Shown in pieces: positions 26,841-37,250 of a DNA stretch of 64,000 nt. Position numbers and translations under genes: made by a program. The stretch's first letter is position 1. Every line of letters begins with the position of its first letter. The stretch comes from an uncultured Mycobacterium sp. (GTDB lineage: Bacteria > Actinomycetota > Actinomycetes > Mycobacteriales > Mycobacteriaceae): contig FLQS01000016.1 of the NCBI GenBank assembly GCA_900078375.1, forward strand, positions 1-64,000, in the 5' to 3' direction. Below the pieces are notes generated by a model. That model was not told where the DNA came from, searched no databases, and saw nothing but the letters and a program-made list of their open reading frames with translations.

Positions 26841-27938
26841 TCAGGCCGCCCGCACCAGTTCGCCGGCCTCACGGCGCTGCCTGGTCGGCAATGCGAGCTT
26901 GACGATCTTGCGCACCACGGTGCCGAACTGCTTGGGCAGCGGCCCCGCGTTGTAGGGGACGCCGTAACGTTCGCACAGCTCGCGAACGTGCGGGGCCATC
27001 TCGGCGTAGCGGCGTGCCGGCACGTCAGGGAACAGGTGGTGCTCGATCTGATGCGACAGGTTGCCGGACAGCAGATGGAACAGCTTGCCGCCGGTCAGGT
27101 TGGCCGAGCCGAGGATCTGCCGGAAGTACCACTGCCCGCGAGACTCGTTCCGGGTCTCCTCGACAGTGAATTCCTGTGTACCGTCCGGGAAATGGCCGCA
27201 GAAGATGATCGCGTAGGACCACACGTTGCGGATCAGGTTGGCGGTGAGGTTGCCGGTGAACACGAACGGCGCGAACGGTCCGGCCAGCAGCGGGAAGGCG
27301 ACGTAGTCCTTGAGCAGCTGGCGGCGGGTCTTGGCCCAGATTTCGCGCGCCACCTCACGCTTGTCGGCCAGTGAGATCTCACCGGACCGGATGCGGTCGG
27401 TCTCCAGCTCGTGCAGGGCGACGCCGTACTGGAACAGCACCATCAGCAGGAAGGCGTACACCGGGTTGCCCAGGTAGTAGGGCCGCCAGCGTTGATCGGG
27501 GCTCATCCGCAGAATGCCGTAGCCGATGTCACGGTCCATGCCGACGATGTTGGTGAATGTGTGGTGGGAGAAGTTGTGCGAGTGCCGCCACTGGTCAGCC
27601 GGGCAGGCGGTGTCCCATTCGAAGGTGCGCCCGGCCAGCGCCGGGTCACCGGTCCACTCGTACTGGCCGTGCATGACGTTATGGCCGATCTCCATGTTGT
27701 CGAGGATCTTCGAGACCGCCAGCAGAGCGGTGCCGGCCAGCCAGGCCGGCGGGAAGACGCCGGCGAACAGCAATGCGCGACCGCCGATTTCCATCGCGCG
27801 CTGCGCCTTGATGACGCGGCGGATGTAGTCGACGTCGGTCTGGCCGAGGTCGGCGATCACCTTTTCCTTGATGGCGTCGAGCTCGCGGCCGAACGCGTCG
27901 GCCTGCTCGGGTGTCAGTGAGATGAGTTGGGAGGTCAT
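26841..27938 (-). CDS. desA3: membrane fatty acid desaturase, DesA3-like
   Basis: About 365 residues. Three histidine boxes for the di-iron centre are present: HNVMH (about 84), HSHNFSHH (about 119-126) and HQIEHH (about 296). Hydrophobic segments separate them in the usual order. The ATG at 27938 follows AAAGGGA. The gene lies 16 bases downstream of the reductase gene, the same order as M. tuberculosis Rv3230c-Rv3229c, where the pair makes oleoyl-CoA from stearoyl-CoA. The two products likely form one electron-transfer/desaturase complex. Confidence 0.92.
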   Translation of the reverse strand: MTSQLISLTPEQADAFGRELDAIKEKVIADLGQTDVDYIRRVIKAQRAMEIGGRALLFAGVFPPAWLAGTALLAVSKILDNMEIGHNVMHGQYEWTGDPALAGRTFEWDTACPADQWRHSHNFSHHTFTNIVGMDRDIGYGILRMSPDQRWRPYYLGNPVYAFLLMVLFQYGVALHELETDRIRSGEISLADKREVAREIWAKTRRQLLKDYVAFPLLAGPFAPFVFTGNLTANLIRNVWSYAIIFCGHFPDGTQEFTVEETRNESRGQWYFRQILGSANLTGGKLFHLLSGNLSHQIEHHLFPDVPARRYAEMAPHVRELCERYGVPYNAGPLPKQFGTVVRKIVKLALPTRQRREAGELVRAA

Positions 27939-27954
27939 GGTTTTCCCTTTCGGT

Positions 27955-29001
27955 TCACAGCGCGATCTCGACGTCACCGACGGGAACGGACACGCAGATC
28001 TGCACGTCCTCCTCGTCGGCGGTCGAGACCGCACCGGTGGTCACATTGCGCACGGCGCCGCGATGCTTGCGGCGGGTGCAGGTGTGGCAGATGCCCATCC
28101 GGCATCCGCTGGTGGGGTTCAGTCCGGCGTCTTCGGCCTGGTCCAGGAGCGGGCGTCCGTCATCGGTCGCATCGATACCGCTGTCCCTGAAGGTGATTCG
28201 GCCGCCCGACGGCGCGTCAGGAAGGACGAACGGCGTCGGGACGAAGCTCTCCGACAACACGTCGGTGCAATGTGTGCGCACCGCGTCCACCAGTGCGGGC
28301 GGGCCGCAAACGTACACGGCGTCAGGATCGGCCATGGCGGTCTGCAGGTGGTCCGGTCCGAAGCGGCCGATGAGCTCGCCGCCGGGTGAGCGGGTGTAGC
28401 CGTGCAGGACCCGGACTCCTGTCGCCGCAAGTTCAGTGCGGTAGCAGGCTTCATCCGGGGTGCGCGCGTAGTGGACGAAGGCGATCTCGCCGTCGAAATT
28501 CTCCGCGTGCAGGGTGCGCAGCATGGACATCACCGGGGTGATCCCGCTGCCGCCCGAGACGAACAGGATGCGCCGGGGTCTGCGGTCAGGCAACACGAAG
28601 TCACCGGCCGGTTCCGAGAGCCCGACCACCATGCCCGGGCGGGCATGCCGGTACAGGTGGTTGGACACCAGCCCGCCGTCGTGGCAGCCGATCGTCAGCT
28701 CGATGAGCGCGGCCCCCTCGGCACTGGCCGGCGAGTAGCAGCGGGTGTGGCGGCGGCCGTCGATCTCCACCGTGAGGTTCAGGTGCTGGCCGGCGCGATA
28801 ACCGGCGACGGACGCATTCGGGGCGAGAAGCAGGGTGACGCTGCGGGGGGTCGTCCGTCGCACGTCGACCACCTTGGCCCGTGCGTCAGTGGTCCAGGTC
28901 GGGTCCACCAGCTCGGTGTAGCGGTCCACTCCGTGCGGACCGGTGAGCAGATCGACCAGCGGCGAGCGAAGCACCTTCTTGGTCAGAATTTCAGTGAACA
29001 T
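27955..29001 (-). CDS. ferredoxin reductase with C-terminal 2Fe-2S domain (desaturase electron donor)
   Basis: About 348 residues from the ATG at 29001. An FAD-binding barrel (RCYSPAS, about residue 100) is followed by the NAD domain (FVSGGSGITPVMSM), then a plant-type ferredoxin domain with CRMGICHTC (about 298-306) and a fourth cysteine in QICVSV. It passes electrons from NADPH to the desaturase downstream, as its Rv3230c counterpart does. Its promoter faces the TetR gene across a palindrome at 29062-29077, which probably controls both. Confidence 0.93.
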   Translation of the reverse strand: MFTEILTKKVLRSPLVDLLTGPHGVDRYTELVDPTWTTDARAKVVDVRRTTPRSVTLLLAPNASVAGYRAGQHLNLTVEIDGRRHTRCYSPASAEGAALIELTIGCHDGGLVSNHLYRHARPGMVVGLSEPAGDFVLPDRRPRRILFVSGGSGITPVMSMLRTLHAENFDGEIAFVHYARTPDEACYRTELAATGVRVLHGYTRSPGGELIGRFGPDHLQTAMADPDAVYVCGPPALVDAVRTHCTDVLSESFVPTPFVLPDAPSGGRITFRDSGIDATDDGRPLLDQAEDAGLNPTSGCRMGICHTCTRRKHRGAVRNVTTGAVSTADEEDVQICVSVPVGDVEIAL

Positions 29002-29061
29002 GTGTATACCGTCGCTGTTGAAACTGCACGTCGTCAAGGAATTGGGCCAGAGTGTGGTAGC

Positions 29062-29077
29062 GTTCACAACAGTGAAC
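29062..29077. promoter_or_regulatory. GTTCAC-N4-GTGAAC palindrome between reductase and TetR genes
   Basis: A perfect inverted repeat GTTCAC-AACA-GTGAAC lies 61 bases upstream of the reductase start. Its right arm contains the likely GTG start codon of the TetR gene at 29072. The GTGAAC core resembles the site I recall for the DesT fatty acid regulator of Pseudomonas. A lone GTGAAC also occurs at 28994-28999. Confidence 0.65.
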
Positions 29078-29761
29078 AGTCGTACGCCGAGCTCACGCCG
29101 CGAACGGTCAGGGAGGTCCCGTTCGCGGGATACGCCGTCGCGCGAGGAGCGCAAAGAGGTCACTCGCCGGGCGATTATCGCGGCCGCGCTCAAGCTGCTC
29201 GACGAACGCAGTTTCAGCGGCCTCAGCCTGCGGGAAGTCACCCGCGAGGCCGGGATCGTGCCCGCGGCGTTCTACCGGCATTTCGAGTCGATGGAAGCTC
29301 TCGGCCTGGTGCTGATCGACGAGTCGTTCCGCACTCTGCGCGAGATGTTGCGCAGCGCCCGCGCCGGCAAGCTGGACCCGAACCGGGTGATCGAGTCGAC
29401 GGTGGAGATGTTGGTCGCCGGGGTGGCCGAGCAGCGGGAGCACTGGCGGTTCATCGGGCGGGAACGCTCGAGTGGCGTGACGGTGCTGCGATATGCGATC
29501 CGCACCGAGATCCGACTGATCACCTCGGAGTTGGCCACCGACCTCGCCCGGTTTCCCGGCCTGAGCACCTGGAGCACCGAAGACCTCAACATCTTGGCCA
29601 GCCTGTTCGTGAACTCGATGATCATCATCGCCGAGGCGATTGAGGACGCCCACGACGCGGCCGCGCTCGACGAGATCAAGCGCACGGCGGTCAAACAGCT
29701 GCGGATGATCACGATCGGCGTGAACGCCTGGCAGCCCGAAGAGGGCGAGGCGGAGGCCTAA
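29072..29761 (+). CDS. TetR-family regulator of the desaturase operon (DesT/FasR-like)
   Basis: About 229 residues if translation starts at the GTG at 29072. A basic N-terminal tail rich in Ser and Arg precedes the helix-turn-helix (FSGLSLREVTREAGIVPAAFYRHF). The ligand domain follows without a recognised motif. The GTG lies in the right arm of the palindrome at 29062, so the mRNA may be leaderless and the repressor would block its own start. No in-frame ATG precedes the DNA-binding domain apart from upstream ones inside the promoter region. It likely senses acyl-CoA. Confidence 0.85.
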   Translation: MNSRTPSSRRERSGRSRSRDTPSREERKEVTRRAIIAAALKLLDERSFSGLSLREVTREAGIVPAAFYRHFESMEALGLVLIDESFRTLREMLRSARAGKLDPNRVIESTVEMLVAGVAEQREHWRFIGRERSSGVTVLRYAIRTEIRLITSELATDLARFPGLSTWSTEDLNILASLFVNSMIIIAEAIEDAHDAAALDEIKRTAVKQLRMITIGVNAWQPEEGEAEA

Positions 29762-29849
29762 TCGGCGCCGAGACCGCAGTTGTTGTACGGAACTGTCGAG
29801 AAGATGCGCGAACAAGTGCAGTCTGGGCAGATCCGGGTATACCGCCGCC

Positions 29850-30530
29850 ATGGAAAAGCCCCGGCCCGCAGTGCTCTTCGATATCGACGGCACCCTCGTC
29901 GATTCGAACTACTTGCACGTTCACGCCTGGCAGCGGGCATTCCACGAAGCGGGTCTACCGGTGCAGGCCTGGCACATCCACCGCTCGATCGGGATGGACG
30001 GTTCCACCCTGGTCGACCAGTTGTCCAAGGGCGCCGACGACGACACGCAACAGCGACTCAAGGACTTACACACCCGTTACTACGAGGCTGCCGCCAGCCT
30101 GCTGAACCCGCTGCCCGGCGCACGGCGATTGCTGCAGCGGGTGGCCGACCTGGACCTGCAGGTCGTGCTCGCGACATCGGCGCCGGAGAATGAACTGGCC
30201 CTGTTGCGCTCGACCCTGGCCTGCGACGACCTGATCTCGGCGATCACCTCATCGGAAGATGTGGAGCAGGCAAAACCCAAACCCGACATCGTCAACGTCG
30301 CGCTGGCGAAGGCCGGGGTAACGGCGCGTGACGCCGTGTTCGTCGGCGATACCGTCTGGGACGTCGAGGCCAGTGCCCGTGCGGGGGTCCCGTGCATCGG
30401 CGTACTGTCGGGTGGCGTGTCCCGCGGTGAACTCGAACATGCCGGGGCCGCAGCTATTTTCGAAGACACTCAGGACCTGAGCGCACACCTCGACGGCTCG
30501 CCGATCGCCGCTCTGATCGATCGCCGGTGA
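29850..30530 (+). CDS. HAD-superfamily hydrolase
   Basis: 226 residues. Motif I is FDIDGTLVDSN at residues about 10-20, with both aspartates. Motif II is VVLATSAPENE, motif III the K in KPKPDIV, and motif IV GDTVWDVEA. A helical cap is inserted after motif I. It is a soluble phosphatase of the phosphoglycolate phosphatase-like branch. Its stop overlaps the GTG start of the RibD-like gene. The substrate is unknown, although the neighbour suggests a phosphorylated riboflavin or nucleotide intermediate. Confidence 0.9.
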   Translation: MEKPRPAVLFDIDGTLVDSNYLHVHAWQRAFHEAGLPVQAWHIHRSIGMDGSTLVDQLSKGADDDTQQRLKDLHTRYYEAAASLLNPLPGARRLLQRVADLDLQVVLATSAPENELALLRSTLACDDLISAITSSEDVEQAKPKPDIVNVALAKAGVTARDAVFVGDTVWDVEASARAGVPCIGVLSGGVSRGELEHAGAAAIFEDTQDLSAHLDGSPIAALIDRR

Positions 30531-31234
30531 CCCCCGACGAGCTGGTGGCGCTGTACCGCGATCCGCCCGACGGGGTGCGGGTCAACATGATCATGTCGCT
30601 GGACGGCGCGGCCGAGTTCGGCGGCCGAGCAGGGCCGCTGTCGGATGCGAACGACCAAAACCTGCTGCTGGCCCTGCGCGGCTATGCCGACGTGGTGCTG
30701 GTCGGCGCGGGCACGGTACGCGCCGAGGGCTACGGCCCCGTGCGCTTGACGGCCGACCAGTGCGCCGAGCGCTGGGAACGCTGGGGCGTCGACTCCGCCC
30801 CGCCGATCGCGGTGGTCACGCGCACCGGCCGGATGCCCGCGTCGTTGTTCGCGGCCCCCGCGCAGCGTCCCATCCTGGTCACCACGGCACACCTGGCGCA
30901 CACCCACCCGGAACTGCATGAACATGCTGACCTGCTCGTCGCCGGCGACACCGCGGTCGACCTCGCGGCCGCCGTGGCAACGCTACAAGCGAAGGGCCGG
31001 CGCCGGATTCTGTGCGAGGGCGGTCCCACTCTGCTCGACGAACTGGTGGCCAACGACCTGGTCGACGAGATGTGTCTGACCATCTCCCCGACGTTGGCCG
31101 CGACTGCCGCGACGGACCGCCCGGGAGCGCAGGCCCTCACCGCGCCCGCCCGCCTGGCGCTGGGCCACGTCGTGACCGTTGAGGACTACGTCTACCTGCG
31201 ATACGTCCGCCCCGGTCACGACGCAAGCGGGTGA
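30527..31234 (+). CDS. RibD C-terminal-type pyrimidine reductase
   Basis: 235 residues. The sequence has VRVNMIMSLDGAAE, LVGAGTVRAEGYGP, and RRILCEGGPTLLDEL, the three landmarks of the RibD reductase/DHFR-like fold. The deaminase domain of full RibD is absent. Such stand-alone proteins reduce a riboflavin precursor or act as a dihydrofolate reductase analogue in mycobacteria. It is coupled to the HAD gene by a GTGA overlap. About 100 bases with no recognised signal separate it from glgX. Confidence 0.86.
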   Translation: MTPDELVALYRDPPDGVRVNMIMSLDGAAEFGGRAGPLSDANDQNLLLALRGYADVVLVGAGTVRAEGYGPVRLTADQCAERWERWGVDSAPPIAVVTRTGRMPASLFAAPAQRPILVTTAHLAHTHPELHEHADLLVAGDTAVDLAAAVATLQAKGRRRILCEGGPTLLDELVANDLVDEMCLTISPTLAATAATDRPGAQALTAPARLALGHVVTVEDYVYLRYVRPGHDASG

Positions 31235-31336
31235 CCCGAATTGTCACGACAGTCACAAACCGCTCCGCGGTGATTTGGCGCCGCCGGTTCCTGGGTATTC
31301 CGCTCAGTCCAGCCCGCCGATTCAAGGGAGCTCTCC

Positions 31337-33469
<2,133 letters not shown>

Positions 33470-33572
33470 GGTGCGGCAGGCTCTCGACATGCGCCTTATG
33501 CGGCAGAAAGTTGGGACCACAGCCGATCCCCTCCCCTCCGGGGGACCCGCCATGACCTGTCTGACGCTAGGC

Positions 33573-33589
33573 CCGATTATCACAATCGG
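33573..33589. terminator. inverted repeat between convergent glgX and GNAT genes
   Basis: CCGATT-N5-AATCGG is a perfect 6-base stem with a 5-base loop in the 203-base gap between two convergent genes. It is placed to act as a bidirectional terminator, but it is short and not followed by a T run. Confidence 0.35.
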
Positions 33590-33672
33590 AAACTCGCGAT
33601 GCGCACTTTTCACCAACTTGAATTCAAGTATTTCCCAGCGCGCAGCAAACGCTCCGGAAAGAGCGGCGGGAC

Positions 33673-34281
33673 CTACTGCGGTGCCCGCCACATAGGCCAC
33701 AACGACGGCCCGCCCTCGGGTAACTCGATCTCCCCGGTGACCTCGAAGCCGAACCGCTCGTAGTAGGGGATGTTCACGGGGTTGCTCGACTCCAGATAGG
33801 CCGGGGCGTACTCGGCGTCGCACCGATCCAGCCTGGACGTCATCAGCGCATGACCGAAGCCGCCGCCCCGCACGATGGGGTCGCTGCCGATGATGCCCAG
33901 ATACCAGTGCGGTTCCTCGGGATGGTTGGCCTTCATCAGGTCCGTGACCGCCCGGCCGGCCGCGAGCCGGCCTCGAAACGCACGCACGACGCCGGGCAGC
34001 ATGGCGAGCTGCTCGCGCGGTGACTGCAGCCAGCCCCCGGGAGGATCCCACAGCGCGGCGGCCGCCACCCCGTCCTCGGACACGGCGACCTCGCTGCCGC
34101 GGCCGGCCAGGAAGTGGTGGCGGGTCAGTGCACCGAACAATCCCGGCAGTGCCGCCTTGCGGCGCTCGGTGTCAGGTTGCACCCACGCCATCACCGGATC
34201 GTCTTGGAAAGCCCGGCCCAGTACCCGCGCCAGCGCCGGAATGTCGCCCTTGCGGGCGGGACGGACGTCGATGGGCACCAC
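33673..34281 (-). CDS. GNAT-family N-acetyltransferase
   Basis: 202 residues. The acetyl-CoA loop is IVRGGGFGHALM (about residues 138-149), a variant of the QxxGxG/A motif. The N-terminal DVRPARKGDIPALARVLGRAF and the C-terminal NIPYYERFGFEV strands are typical of GNAT. The acceptor is unknown. It is the last gene of a minus-strand group with the SDR gene, seven bases away. Confidence 0.9.
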   Translation of the reverse strand: MVPIDVRPARKGDIPALARVLGRAFQDDPVMAWVQPDTERRKAALPGLFGALTRHHFLAGRGSEVAVSEDGVAAAALWDPPGGWLQSPREQLAMLPGVVRAFRGRLAAGRAVTDLMKANHPEEPHWYLGIIGSDPIVRGGGFGHALMTSRLDRCDAEYAPAYLESSNPVNIPYYERFGFEVTGEIELPEGGPSLWPMWRAPQ

Positions 34282-34287
34282 TGCAGG

Positions 34288-35187
34288 TTAGCCACCCAAA
34301 ATAAGTTCGGCCTGTTGCTGCGACCAGTCCCACAACCGGGCTGCCTGCGCGGGGTCCACCGCCCAGGCCGTGTAGCCACCCTCGGTGCCCTCCACGAATG
34401 GATCGGCGATGCGGCAGTTCTCCAGATACCGGCCGCCGAGCCCGTCGAGTTCGGCGCTGGTGGCCGCCCACACCGTGGTGGCCGCACCGTGGGCGACGTC
34501 GGTCACCTCGAGGTTGGCCAGTGTGCCGCCCGCGCTGAAATCGTCGCGGGTCATGTGCCGGGCCAGGTCGGTGTACACCACCCCGGGGTGCACGGCGAAG
34601 GAGTGCACCCCGCGCGGGCCCCAGCGCCGCTCGGCCTCGACGGTGAACAACACGTTGGCGGTCTTGCTCTGCCCGTAGGCCTGCCACTTGTCGTAGGCGC
34701 TCTCGTCGTCGTAGTTGGGGTCCTCCCAGCGGATGCCGCCGAGCTGGTGACCGCGGCTGCTGAGGTTGACGATGCGGGTGCCGTCCCCGAAGGTCTCGGC
34801 CAGTCCGGTGGTGAGCACGAAGTGACCGAGATGGTTGGTGCCGAGCTGCATTTCGTAGCCCTGCGCGGTGCGGGTCAGCGGCGGCGCCATCACCCCGGCG
34901 TTGTTGATCAGTACGTCGATGCGGTCGTGGCGACCGGCGATGGCTTCGGCGGCGGCGCGCGCCGAGCGGAGGTCACCGAGTTCGAGCTGAACCGTCTCGC
35001 AGTCGATGGCCGCGCGGGTCTTGTCCACATCGCGCACCGCGGCCACGATCTGCGCCCCGGCCGACTGCAGGGCTCGGGCGGTCTGCAGCCCCAGGCCGGT
35101 GGAGGCACCGGTGATCACGACGGTGCGCCCGGTCAGATCGATGCCGTCAAGGACGTCGGCGGTGGTCTTGGTGGTTGGCGTGGTCAT
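34288..35187 (-). CDS. short-chain dehydrogenase/reductase
   Basis: About 299 residues from the ATG at 35187 (GGGAGA upstream). Motifs: TGASTGLGLQTA (cofactor), INNAGVM, a serine in NLSSRGH and the catalytic YGQSK. The length and HPGVVYTDLARHM loop fit the WW-domain oxidoreductase/retinol dehydrogenase-like branch. It shares four bases (ATGA) with the enoyl-CoA hydratase gene, so the products are co-translated and may act in one pathway. Confidence 0.92.
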   Translation of the reverse strand: MTTPTTKTTADVLDGIDLTGRTVVITGASTGLGLQTARALQSAGAQIVAAVRDVDKTRAAIDCETVQLELGDLRSARAAAEAIAGRHDRIDVLINNAGVMAPPLTRTAQGYEMQLGTNHLGHFVLTTGLAETFGDGTRIVNLSSRGHQLGGIRWEDPNYDDESAYDKWQAYGQSKTANVLFTVEAERRWGPRGVHSFAVHPGVVYTDLARHMTRDDFSAGGTLANLEVTDVAHGAATTVWAATSAELDGLGGRYLENCRIADPFVEGTEGGYTAWAVDPAQAARLWDWSQQQAELILGG

Positions 35188-35978
35188 GCAGGATCTCCCG
35201 TCTGGCTGGCAGTGGACCGCCACACCGGCGGCCGGTTCTCCCGCCAGGCGGCCGGCCCCTCGGCCGCGTCCGGACCGCCCATCAGTTTCAGGTGCACCGT
35301 AGTCTCCTCGGCCGCCACCGCGTCAGCGTCCTCCTCTGCCCACAGCAGCCGCTTGCTGTAGGCCACCGATGCGGGATTGGCGTTGACGGCGACATCGCGG
35401 GCCAGTTCCAGTGCTGCCGGCAGTACCTCGCCGGCAGGCAGGGCGCGGCTGGCGATCCCCAGGGCGGCGGCTTCACTACCGGTGAACGTGCGGCCAGTGA
35501 GCAGGATGTCGGCGGCCACGGCCAGGCCGACGGCGTGCTTGAGCGTGTAGTGCACCGCGCAGTCGCCGACCATGCCCCGGCGCACCTGCGGGATGGCCAG
35601 CTTGGCGTCATCGGCAACCAGCCGGATGTCGCACTGCAGGGCCAGAGTCAGGCCGATCCCGATGGCCGGTCCGTTGACCGCGGCGATGACGAGCTTGCGC
35701 ACCCGCCAGGCCGGCGGCTGAACGGGGGACGCGCTGAATCCCGCCTCGGGGGTGTCGAACGCCGCGGCCTGCGCCGTCATATCAGCGCCGGCGCAGAACG
35801 CCCGGCCCGCGCCGGTGACCACGACCGCGCGGACGGTGTCGTCGGCGTCGCAGCGGCGGTAGACCTCGCCGAGCTGACGGGCGGTGTCACCGGAGAACGC
35901 GTTGAGCCGCTCCGGGCCGTCCAGGGTGATCAAGGCGACGCCGGAGGAGTCGACCTCGACACGGACGTTGGTCGCCAT
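35184..35978 (-). CDS. enoyl-CoA hydratase/isomerase family protein
   Basis: About 264 residues from the ATG at 35978. The crotonase fold is shown by VALITLDGPERLNAFS, FCAGADMTAQAAAFD and KLVIAAVNGPAIGIGLTLALQCDIRL. The usual glutamate pair for hydration is not obvious, so it may be another crotonase activity. It precedes the SDR gene with an ATGA overlap. The assignment to beta-oxidation or side-chain catabolism is open. Confidence 0.9.
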   Translation of the reverse strand: MATNVRVEVDSSGVALITLDGPERLNAFSGDTARQLGEVYRRCDADDTVRAVVVTGAGRAFCAGADMTAQAAAFDTPEAGFSASPVQPPAWRVRKLVIAAVNGPAIGIGLTLALQCDIRLVADDAKLAIPQVRRGMVGDCAVHYTLKHAVGLAVAADILLTGRTFTGSEAAALGIASRALPAGEVLPAALELARDVAVNANPASVAYSKRLLWAEEDADAVAAEETTVHLKLMGGPDAAEGPAAWRENRPPVWRSTASQTGDPA

Positions 35979-36011
35979 CCGGTGTTCCTCTCTGCTCAAC
36001 TCACTGTGGGC

Positions 36012-37250
36012 TCAACTCAGTGCCGTGGTGATGCCCAGCGCCAGTACGCACAGCACCACCACGGCGGTCGTCACGACGTAGCCGATCAACGCGATGCGTC
36101 CGATCACGAACCGGCCCATGAGTTCGCGGTCTCGGCCCAGCCCGATCATCGCGAACATCAGTGGCACCAGCAGCACGGCGTTGAGCACCTGGGAGCCGAC
36201 CAGGATCGCCACGAGGGGCGCGTTGGGAATCAGCACGATGGCCGCGCCGATCACGGTGACGATCCCGTACGTCAGATAGAACACGCGCGCATCGCGGTAG
36301 GGGTCGTCCAGCGCGGCTTCGACTCCGGCGTATTCGCAGACCGAGTAGGCGGTGGACAACGGCAGGATCGAGGCGGCGAGGAAGGCGGCACCGATCAACC
36401 CGACGCCGAACAAGGTGGCGGCAGCGTTCCCGGCGAGCGGCTGCAACGCGATCGCGGCGTCAGCGGCATCGGTGATGCTGCGCCCGTTGCGATGCAGGGT
36501 CGCCGCGCAGGCCACCACGACGAAGAACCCGATCACCCCGGTCAGCACCGCGCCGGTGATGACATCCACTCGTTCCAGCGGAAGGTCGTCGGTGCGCAGC
36601 TTCTTGTCCACGGCATAGGACTGCATGAATGCCAGACCCCACGGCGCCAATGTGGTGCCAACGGTTGCGGTGACTATCGCGATCGCGGAACCGGTCATCG
36701 GCATGGTCGGCACGAAGGTCCCCTGCAGCGCCGCTCCCCAGTCCGGTTTGGCCAGGAATCCGGAGGCGATGTACGCCAGGAACACGGTGGACAGCAGGAG
36801 CAGCAGATGCTCGACGCGATGGAAGCTGCCGCGCAAGACCAGCAGTGAGACCGCCACCGCCGCGACCGGCACGCTGATGTAGCGGCTGATTCCGAACACC
36901 TCGAATCCCGCTGCGATGCCGGCGAATTCGGCGCAGGTGGTGCCGATATTGGCGACGACGAGAGCGGCCAGCACACCGCCACCCACGCGGACGCCGTAGC
37001 GCTGACGCACCAATCCGATGAGCCCCTGGCCGGTTACCACCCCCATCCGGGCCGCCAGGCTGTGGAAGACGATCAGCGCGACGGTGGACAACAACAAGAC
37101 CCAGAGCAGCTGATAGCCGTGGTCGGCGCCCAGCACCGAGTACGTCGTGATACCGGCCGGGTCGTCGTCGGACAGGCCGGCCAGCAGCCCTGGGCCCAAG
37201 ACGGCCAGCAGCGCGGTGAATCTCGTCGCCCTGCGGCTCGGGGTCCTCAC
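36012..37250 (-). CDS. divergent NRAMP-family metal transporter
   Basis: 412 residues with about 11 helices. In the first helix the metal-binding motif reads DDDPAGITTY where classical MntH/NRAMP has DPGN. In the sixth helix the MPHN motif is replaced by APWGLAFMQS. The conserved GQGLIGLVRQRYG segment is present. It belongs to a less studied NRAMP-like branch, so Mn(II) specificity cannot be assumed and Mg(II) is possible. It starts on a GTG overlapping the stop of the MgtE-N/PRC gene, so the two are coupled. Confidence 0.85.
   Translation of the reverse strand: MRTPSRRATRFTALLAVLGPGLLAGLSDDDPAGITTYSVLGADHGYQLLWVLLLSTVALIVFHSLAARMGVVTGQGLIGLVRQRYGVRVGGGVLAALVVANIGTTCAEFAGIAAGFEVFGISRYISVPVAAVAVSLLVLRGSFHRVEHLLLLLSTVFLAYIASGFLAKPDWGAALQGTFVPTMPMTGSAIAIVTATVGTTLAPWGLAFMQSYAVDKKLRTDDLPLERVDVITGAVLTGVIGFFVVVACAATLHRNGRSITDAADAAIALQPLAGNAAATLFGVGLIGAAFLAASILPLSTAYSVCEYAGVEAALDDPYRDARVFYLTYGIVTVIGAAIVLIPNAPLVAILVGSQVLNAVLLVPLMFAMIGLGRDRELMGRFVIGRIALIGYVVTTAVVVLCVLALGITTALS

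Noticed and set aside
33527..33545. Strong rho-independent terminator after glgX
   Set aside because: The C/G-rich CCCCTCCGGGGG stretch can fold only into a short stem and no T run follows.
35175..36848. A 557-codon plus-strand open frame opposite the enoyl-CoA hydratase and NRAMP genes
   Set aside because: It runs across two genes with clear motifs and a short intergenic gap, is rich in Gln, His and Arg as shadows are, and has no ribosome binding site.
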